Notes under the pieces: model-generated
Database searches by the model: none
Told to the model about the DNA's origin: nothing
What the model saw: only the letters and a program-made list of their open reading frames with translations
Shown: positions 59,243 through 64,000 of the stretch, piece after piece
Position numbering within the stretch: position 1 is the first letter of the stretch
How the letters are laid out: each line of letters opens with the position of its first letter
Position numbers and translations under genes: made by a program
Source: Tumebacillus sp. BK434
Lineage (GTDB): Bacteria > Bacillota > Bacilli > Tumebacillales > Tumebacillaceae
NCBI RefSeq assembly: GCF_004340785.1
Contig: NZ_SLXS01000002.1
Coordinates: 744,001-808,000 of the forward strand
Length of the DNA: 64,000 nt
Direction: 5' to 3'

Positions 59243-61974
59243 TCGTGACACTCTTGCTCGGCCTGCCGCTGCTCTGGATGTTGTGGCAGCTGTATCGGAC
59301 AGCAAGGCGGGCTCCGCATCTGCGGCGGATGGCGTGGCGCAATCTGGTGCTGCACAAGAGCACGGCTGCGCTGACCGTCTTGGGCGCGATGATCGGAACA
59401 GCGCTGATCACCTCCGCCCTGCTATTCCAGCACTCGATGGTGCAGAGCGGCGAGCACGCGCTGGAACGGCAGTTTGGCCGCATCGGGTACGATGCGCAGG
59501 CCGGGTCCGGCGTAGTGCCGGAGCGCGTGGTGGCCGACCTGCGCGAGCAGGTTGAGCAGGGGCAGTTGAGCGACGTGACGGGGGTGCTGCCGACGGCGGC
59601 GCTGGTGTCGGAGCTGCACACGACCGATGCAACGGGCGCAACGCTGTTGATGCGGCCGGGGGTCTATCTGCACGGATTCGACCACGAGCAGGCGCGGCAG
59701 TTTGATCAAGCGGCGATGGCAGGCGTGCCGGAGATCGGGGTGGACGAGATCGTGCTGTCCGAGCCGGTGGCAGAGCAACTGGAAGTGACGGCGGGCAGCC
59801 GGGTCGCGAGCGGAAGTGCTGTGTTTCTCGTGAAAGCGGTGGTGCCGGAGCAGGGGCTGACCGGGTATCGCGGCAGCGGGCATGCGGCGGGCACCGCACT
59901 GGTCAGTCTGGACACTGCGCGCAAGCTGGCCGGGGTGCCGGAGGGGGCGTACACCAACGTTTTGCTCTCGTATCCGACCTATCTGTTTGGATCGGGGCGA
60001 TTGGACAGTACCATTCCCGTTTTATCCGGCACCGGTCTCGGCCTGCAAGACAGGGCGGTGCGCGGCGAAGCGGAGTGGAGACTCGACAAATCGAGGAAGT
60101 TGCTGCCGATCTTCACGATCGCTTCGTGGACGGCGATCCTGATCGGCGTGATGCTGATCCTGAACATCTTCCACATGATCGCCGAAGAGCGCAGGCAGGA
60201 GCTCGGCGTACTGCGAGCGCTGGGCATGACGCGCGTCGACCTTGGCGCACTGCTGCGGCTGGAAGGGGAGTTTTATGCGCTGCTCTCCGGGGGTGTTGGA
60301 CTCTTGGCCGGGCTGGGTCTCGCATATGAGATCATGCTGTCGATGGGCGGCTTGTTTGCCAGTGCTGTGGCGCAGGAGGAAGGGCTGCAGGTGGACTACC
60401 AGTTGCTGGTGGGTGCGGAGCCACTGCTTCAAGGCTTTTCGATCGGGGTGCTCTTGATCCTGCTGTGCTCGCGGCGGGTGTCGAAGCGGGCGTCCGACCT
60501 CACGATCGTCGAAGCGCTGTATGCAGCCGGGGACACGCGCCGCGAGCGGATCGGCAAAGGCAAGCTGTCCCTCTCGCGCACCGCGGTGCGGCTGGTCACG
60601 GCGGTGCTGACGGCCGTGCTGTTTTTACTGACGCTGACCGACGCGTTTCGGACGGGGCTCAGGGAGACGTTTTCAGGTACGTTTCCTTTGTGGTTGTTTG
60701 CGATCGGGTTTGCGTTGACGCTGTCCTGCGCCATGCTTGTGACCGCCGCTTTTGGGCCGTTGTCAGGAGTGATCGACAAGACGCTCGCTCCCTTTGGGCG
60801 CCTGGTGGCGGTGCTGCGGATGGCGCTGCGTTACCCGATGTTGGAGAAGACACGGACGACGCTTTTGGTGCTGATGTTTGCGCTGGTGTTTTTTCTGACC
60901 TCGCTGTCCGGGGTGTTCAGTGAGACGATGGCGGCACAGTTTGGCGAGCGGGATGTTCGTTTGCTCACCGGCGGCTATGATCTGGTGGCGACGGCGGAAG
61001 GAAAACGAATAACAACGGAGCAGTTGAAACAGCAGCTGCAAGATTCGCCGCATGTGGAAACGAGCAGTGTCGCGGCCGTGGCGGCGGTGTGGCAGACCGC
61101 TTTGTTTGGCGAAGACGATCCCGGTTTTGAGCGGACGGAGTACCCGAATCTCAACGGGATCGATGCCGCGTTTGCCGGGCAGACCACGCTGCAGCTGCGC
61201 GAGCGCGACCCGGCGTATGCTTCTGACCGGGAGGCGTGGCTGGCGGTGGCGAATGATCCTGGCGTGATGATCGTCTCCGAACAGGACATGCAGTGGGCTG
61301 AACTGCCTAAGAAGCGCATCATCGGGGTGGCGGCGTATGAGGTGGAGAGCATCTCGTTTCTGGCCTCATCGGGCGTGTTTGTCAAACAAAGCGAAGTCGA
61401 ACGCCTGGCGACCGATCCGCAGCGGATCGCCACCGAACTGTTGATTCGCCTGCAGAACGAACAGGCCGCTGCACAGACGGTGAAAGGGATTGAAAAAGCG
61501 TTGACACAGCAAGGCATCTATCCCATGCGCAATGTGCAGGCGGAGTTGCATCTGAACAGCTCGTTTGTGCGGATGCTGTTCACGACGTTTGAAGGCTTCT
61601 GCCTGCTGGCGGCGTTGATCGGGATCGGAGGCCTTGCGATCATCATGATGCGGGTGATCCGCGAACGCCGTCAGGGGATCGGGATGCTGCGGGCGATCGG
61701 CGTGCGGCCGGGGCTGATCTATTGGAGCATCATGGTCGAAGGTGCGCTGATCGGCATGCTGGGCATCTTGATCGGTTCGCTTTGCGGAAGCTACGTCGGC
61801 GCGGTGATGATCGAGCTGTTTGCTGAAGACGAACCGATCACGCTGCTGTTCCCGTATGCCAAGATCGGGCTGTATGTCGGCGGGACGCTGCTCATCGCGT
61901 TGCTCGGGACGATGCTCCCGGCCTGGCAAGCGTTCAAACTGCCGCCGGCAGAAGCGACGAAATATTTAGGCTAG
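59239..61974 (+). CDS. FtsX-type ABC permease (DUF214 duplication), 911 aa
   Basis: The protein has two FtsX-like cores. Core 1 helices lie near residues 46-68, 293-320, 345-372 and 395-410. Core 2 helices lie near 455-475, 485-510, 545-565, 780-805, 830-855 and 875-895. The canonical E-R-x-x-E-x-G-x-L-x-A-x-G is seen as EERRQELGVLRALGMTR (about 315) and ERRQGIGMLRAIGVRP (about 808). Large extracellular domains occupy about 70-290 and 570-775. The size and duplication match LolE/MacB-like or DUF214 permeases rather than ten-helix BceB. The GTG/ATG-overlap with the ATPase shows one complex. Confidence 0.88.
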   Translation: MIVTLLLGLPLLWMLWQLYRTARRAPHLRRMAWRNLVLHKSTAALTVLGAMIGTALITSALLFQHSMVQSGEHALERQFGRIGYDAQAGSGVVPERVVADLREQVEQGQLSDVTGVLPTAALVSELHTTDATGATLLMRPGVYLHGFDHEQARQFDQAAMAGVPEIGVDEIVLSEPVAEQLEVTAGSRVASGSAVFLVKAVVPEQGLTGYRGSGHAAGTALVSLDTARKLAGVPEGAYTNVLLSYPTYLFGSGRLDSTIPVLSGTGLGLQDRAVRGEAEWRLDKSRKLLPIFTIASWTAILIGVMLILNIFHMIAEERRQELGVLRALGMTRVDLGALLRLEGEFYALLSGGVGLLAGLGLAYEIMLSMGGLFASAVAQEEGLQVDYQLLVGAEPLLQGFSIGVLLILLCSRRVSKRASDLTIVEALYAAGDTRRERIGKGKLSLSRTAVRLVTAVLTAVLFLLTLTDAFRTGLRETFSGTFPLWLFAIGFALTLSCAMLVTAAFGPLSGVIDKTLAPFGRLVAVLRMALRYPMLEKTRTTLLVLMFALVFFLTSLSGVFSETMAAQFGERDVRLLTGGYDLVATAEGKRITTEQLKQQLQDSPHVETSSVAAVAAVWQTALFGEDDPGFERTEYPNLNGIDAAFAGQTTLQLRERDPAYASDREAWLAVANDPGVMIVSEQDMQWAELPKKRIIGVAAYEVESISFLASSGVFVKQSEVERLATDPQRIATELLIRLQNEQAAAQTVKGIEKALTQQGIYPMRNVQAELHLNSSFVRMLFTTFEGFCLLAALIGIGGLAIIMMRVIRERRQGIGMLRAIGVRPGLIYWSIMVEGALIGMLGILIGSLCGSYVGAVMIELFAEDEPITLLFPYAKIGLYVGGTLLIALLGTMLPAWQAFKLPPAEATKYLG

Positions 61975-62032
61975 GGATTTTTTGTGATATGCTAAGGAGA
62001 GGGGGTAAGTCACGAGAGGAGCTCAGCAGGCA

Positions 62033-62926
62033 ATGGCAGGCACAACGACAACAGGACAGATGACGCGGGAGACCGCGATTCAATTATATGAAGCGATCGA
62101 GCACCGGCATTCGCTGCGATCGTACACAGGTGAACCGCTGCCACAAGCGGAGCGGGAGCACCTGCTGCAGTTTTTGCAAAACGGCTGGGAGCCGTACCCG
62201 GGTGCCCGGACGCGGGCGGTGCTGCTCGAAGGCACGGAGACGACAGCGAAGATTTTCAAAGGCTTTCTCGGCAGTTACGGCGCGGTGAAGGGCGCTCCGG
62301 CGATGATCTGCATGATCGCAAATGTGGAAGACCCGTATTTTTATGAAGCGACCGGCTACATGGGCGAGCAATGTGTGCTGTACGCGACCCGGCTCGGTTT
62401 TGACACCTGCTGGATCGGCGGGTTCTTCCGGCCGGAAGTGGCGGGCGAATTGATCGGTCTGGCCAAAGGCGAGCGGGTGCTGGCCGTGTCGCCGGTCGGC
62501 TATGCGAAGAAGGACGGGATGAGCTCGCTGTATGAAGGCTTGTTCAAGTTCGGCACGAAGCGCGGGGCGCGCAAGCCGCTGGAGCAGATCTCGTATCTGG
62601 AAGACGTGGTGCCGCCGCGCTGGTTTGACCGCGGACTGGAAGCGGTGCAGGTGGCGCCGTCGTCGTACAACAAGCAGCCGTGGCATGTGTTTTATCACAA
62701 GGACGGGCGCATCTCAGTCTCCAGCATCGAGGAGTATAAGGACAAGAAGCCGGTCTATCGGGGCGCGCCGAATTCGAGCCGCCTCTGCTGCGGGATCGCG
62801 ATGCTGCATCTGAAAGCGGCGACGCGGGCGCTGGGGATCGAAGGGCACTGGATTCCCGGGGAGGAGCCGGGCAATCCGATCGCCGTCTATTATGTGCCAG
62901 AGAATGTGCAGAACGAGCTGGAGTGA
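62033..62926 (+). CDS. Nitroreductase-superfamily protein, 297 aa
   Basis: GAGGAG lies 11 bases before the ATG. The N-terminal EAIEHRHSLRSYTGEPLP is the FMN-binding start of nitroreductases. The middle has YMGEQCVLYATRLGFDTCWIGGFF, and the second half APSSYNKQPWHVFY, both family motifs, so two nitroreductase half-domains are joined in tandem (TM-nitroreductase-like). It likely binds FMN and reduces a quinone, nitro or related compound with NAD(P)H; substrate unknown. The next gene begins 10 bases later, so the two may be in one operon. Confidence 0.82.
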   Translation: MAGTTTTGQMTRETAIQLYEAIEHRHSLRSYTGEPLPQAEREHLLQFLQNGWEPYPGARTRAVLLEGTETTAKIFKGFLGSYGAVKGAPAMICMIANVEDPYFYEATGYMGEQCVLYATRLGFDTCWIGGFFRPEVAGELIGLAKGERVLAVSPVGYAKKDGMSSLYEGLFKFGTKRGARKPLEQISYLEDVVPPRWFDRGLEAVQVAPSSYNKQPWHVFYHKDGRISVSSIEEYKDKKPVYRGAPNSSRLCCGIAMLHLKAATRALGIEGHWIPGEEPGNPIAVYYVPENVQNELE

Positions 62927-62936
62927 GGTGAGCGGC

Positions 62937-63758
62937 ATGGAGCATCTGCTGTTTGAAGTAAACGAGGGCATCGCGACAATCGTGTTGAATCGACCGGAGG
63001 CGCGGAATGCGTTCTCCATTCCGATGATCGAAGCATGGGTGAAGGCGCTGGAGGAGTGCCGCGACCGCGAGGACATCCGCGTCGTCGTGCTGACGGCGAA
63101 CGGAAAGGCGTTTTGCGCGGGCGGCGACGTGAAGGCGATGCGCGAAGGGCGGGGCTTTTTGGAGCCGGGCGAGTCGGAGCTTGATACGCACAGCACGGGC
63201 TTGGCGCGGAAAAATTCGCTCTGGAAGCTGATCCAGCGCGTGCCGCTGACGCTGGAGCAAGTCGACAAGCCGGTGATCGCGGCGGTGAACGGCGATGCGA
63301 TCGGGGCGGGCTGCGACATGGCCTTAATGTGCGACATGCGCGTGGCGGCCGATACGGCGCGCTTTGCCGAGGCGTACGTGAAGCTTGGCATCGTGCCGGG
63401 CGACGGCGGAGCGTATTTCCTGCCGCGGCTGGTCGGGATGCCCAAGGCGCTGGAACTGTTGCTGACCGGCGACCTGATCGATGCCGGGGAAGCGCTGCGC
63501 ATCGGATTGGTCAACCGCGTCGTGCCGGCGGAGCAGCTGATGGAAGAGACCTACAAGCTGGCACGCAAGATCGCCGCCCAACCGCCGGTTGCGGTGCAAC
63601 TGATCAAGCGAGCGGCGTATCAGAGCGTGAATGCCGATCTGCGCACTGCGCTGGATCTCGTGTCGTCGCATATGGCGATCGCGACCGAGACGGAAGATTA
63701 TCGGGAAGCGATGCAGGCGATGTTTGAGAAGCGGCAAGGTGTTTTCAAAGGGAGATAG
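62937..63758 (+). CDS. Enoyl-CoA hydratase/isomerase family protein, 273 aa
   Basis: ATG 62937 follows GAGTGAGGTGAG. Crotonase motifs: LNRPEARNAFSIPMI near residue 18, CAGGDVKAM (oxyanion hole strand, about 63-71), AVNGDAIGAGCDMALMCDMRVAADTARFAEAYVKLGIVPGDGGAYFLPRLVG, which includes the second oxyanion Gly and an acid-base Glu/Asp. The length is standard. It probably hydrates or isomerises an acyl-CoA in fatty-acid or amino-acid degradation. No other acyl-CoA gene is nearby, so the pathway is undefined. Confidence 0.9.
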   Translation: MEHLLFEVNEGIATIVLNRPEARNAFSIPMIEAWVKALEECRDREDIRVVVLTANGKAFCAGGDVKAMREGRGFLEPGESELDTHSTGLARKNSLWKLIQRVPLTLEQVDKPVIAAVNGDAIGAGCDMALMCDMRVAADTARFAEAYVKLGIVPGDGGAYFLPRLVGMPKALELLLTGDLIDAGEALRIGLVNRVVPAEQLMEETYKLARKIAAQPPVAVQLIKRAAYQSVNADLRTALDLVSSHMAIATETEDYREAMQAMFEKRQGVFKGR

Positions 63759-63820
63759 CGTCTCAAGGTACCTGTTTGACTAAGACTGGCGCCAAGTTTC
63801 ATATTTAATAGCGTTGCTTT

Positions 63821-63853
63821 AAAAGACTTCCTGTCGAAGACAGGAAGTCTTTT
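63821..63853. terminator. Convergent terminator at the right end
   Basis: AAAAGACTTCCTGTC-GAA-GACAGGAAGTCTTTT, symmetric; between the hydratase gene and the minus-strand gene at the edge. Confidence 0.9.
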
Positions 63854-63860
63854 CCGATTG

Positions 63861-64000
63861 CTACCACTGTTGCAACGCGCGTTCAGCATGTTCGCGCTGG
63901 TTGTAGGCGCGGGCGATGGCGGCTGATGCGGCGGCGAGGTGGTGCCAGCGGGCGGGGTGGGAAGAGTATTTGGTTTCCAGCCAGAGGCCCCAGATCATTT
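63861..64000 (-). CDS. 3' end of a minus-strand gene (partial, unknown)
   Basis: The minus strand is open from the right edge to a TAG at 63861-63863. The last residues read WGLWLETKYSSHPARWHHLA and end REHAERALQQW. The frame includes one Met near the edge, so the gene may extend beyond the window. The convergent terminator eight bases after the stop supports a real gene. No family can be assigned from this piece. Confidence 0.55.
   Translation of the reverse strand, partial: MIWGLWLETKYSSHPARWHHLAAASAAIARAYNQREHAERALQQW

Overview
The window comes from a GC-rich, spore-forming-type Firmicute. The evidence is strong AGGAGG ribosome-binding sites, U-tract terminators after most genes, an Arg T-box leader before argS, GlnK/GlnL-type regulation, and orphan histidine kinases with the H-box seen in sporulation kinases. 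The overall look fits Alicyclobacillaceae (Tumebacillus-like); that assignment is inference, not a measured placement. No tRNA, rRNA, CRISPR array, insertion sequence or prophage gene was seen.

Layout. 1-6004: three tightly overlapping genes ending in a 1473-residue SMC-like ATPase. This looks like a MukBEF/Wadjet (JetABC)-type complex, cut by the left edge. 6.2-9.3 kb: an HTH-TPR regulator, a YcaQ-type DNA glycosylase-like protein and an acidic unknown protein. 9.4-11.2 kb: a small RiPP locus with two lantibiotic-like precursors, each with its own near-identical promoter and leader, flanking a full-length LanC cyclase, and no dehydratase or transporter in sight. 11.3-14.9 kb: two adjacent dynamin-like GTPases, resembling the two halves of Bacillus DynA as separate genes. 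15-19.6 kb: SPFH protein plus ribbon-helix-helix protein, truncated haemoglobin, MarR-MFS efflux operon, ArsR-DUF2087 regulator. 19.7-22.3 kb: gluconate-2-dehydrogenase-like oxidoreductase operon. 22.4 kb: trmB.

23.2-29.9 kb: five tandem secreted subtilisin-like (S8) proteins. The first, fourth and fifth have intact catalytic sites. The second has lost the oxyanion-hole Asn. The third has lost both the catalytic His and the catalytic Ser and should be a pseudoprotease. The last two carry equivalent 6-bp/6-nt stem-loops at the predicted mRNA 5' end with different but compensating sequences.

30-49 kb: a LiaG-like DUF4097 protein, a glutamine-type ABC transporter operon followed by GlnK/GlnL, a cation diffusion facilitator, an orphan RsbRD-type kinase, murC, an ECF sigma/anti-sigma pair, class I fumarase, argS with a T-box (specifier CGC), and a PAS kinase with a candidate SigH promoter. 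49-64 kb: an M2/M3-like peptidase, two paralogous secreted proteins (one with a lamin-tail domain), an SDR, an HD-GYP phosphodiesterase, a LysE exporter, a two-component system followed by an FtsX-type ABC exporter, a nitroreductase-like protein, an enoyl-CoA hydratase, and the 3' end of a minus-strand gene at the right edge.

The most unusual items are the LanC locus with two precursors but no LanB, the subtilase array with graded active-site decay, and the SMC-like system whose Walker B motif reads D-N instead of D-E.
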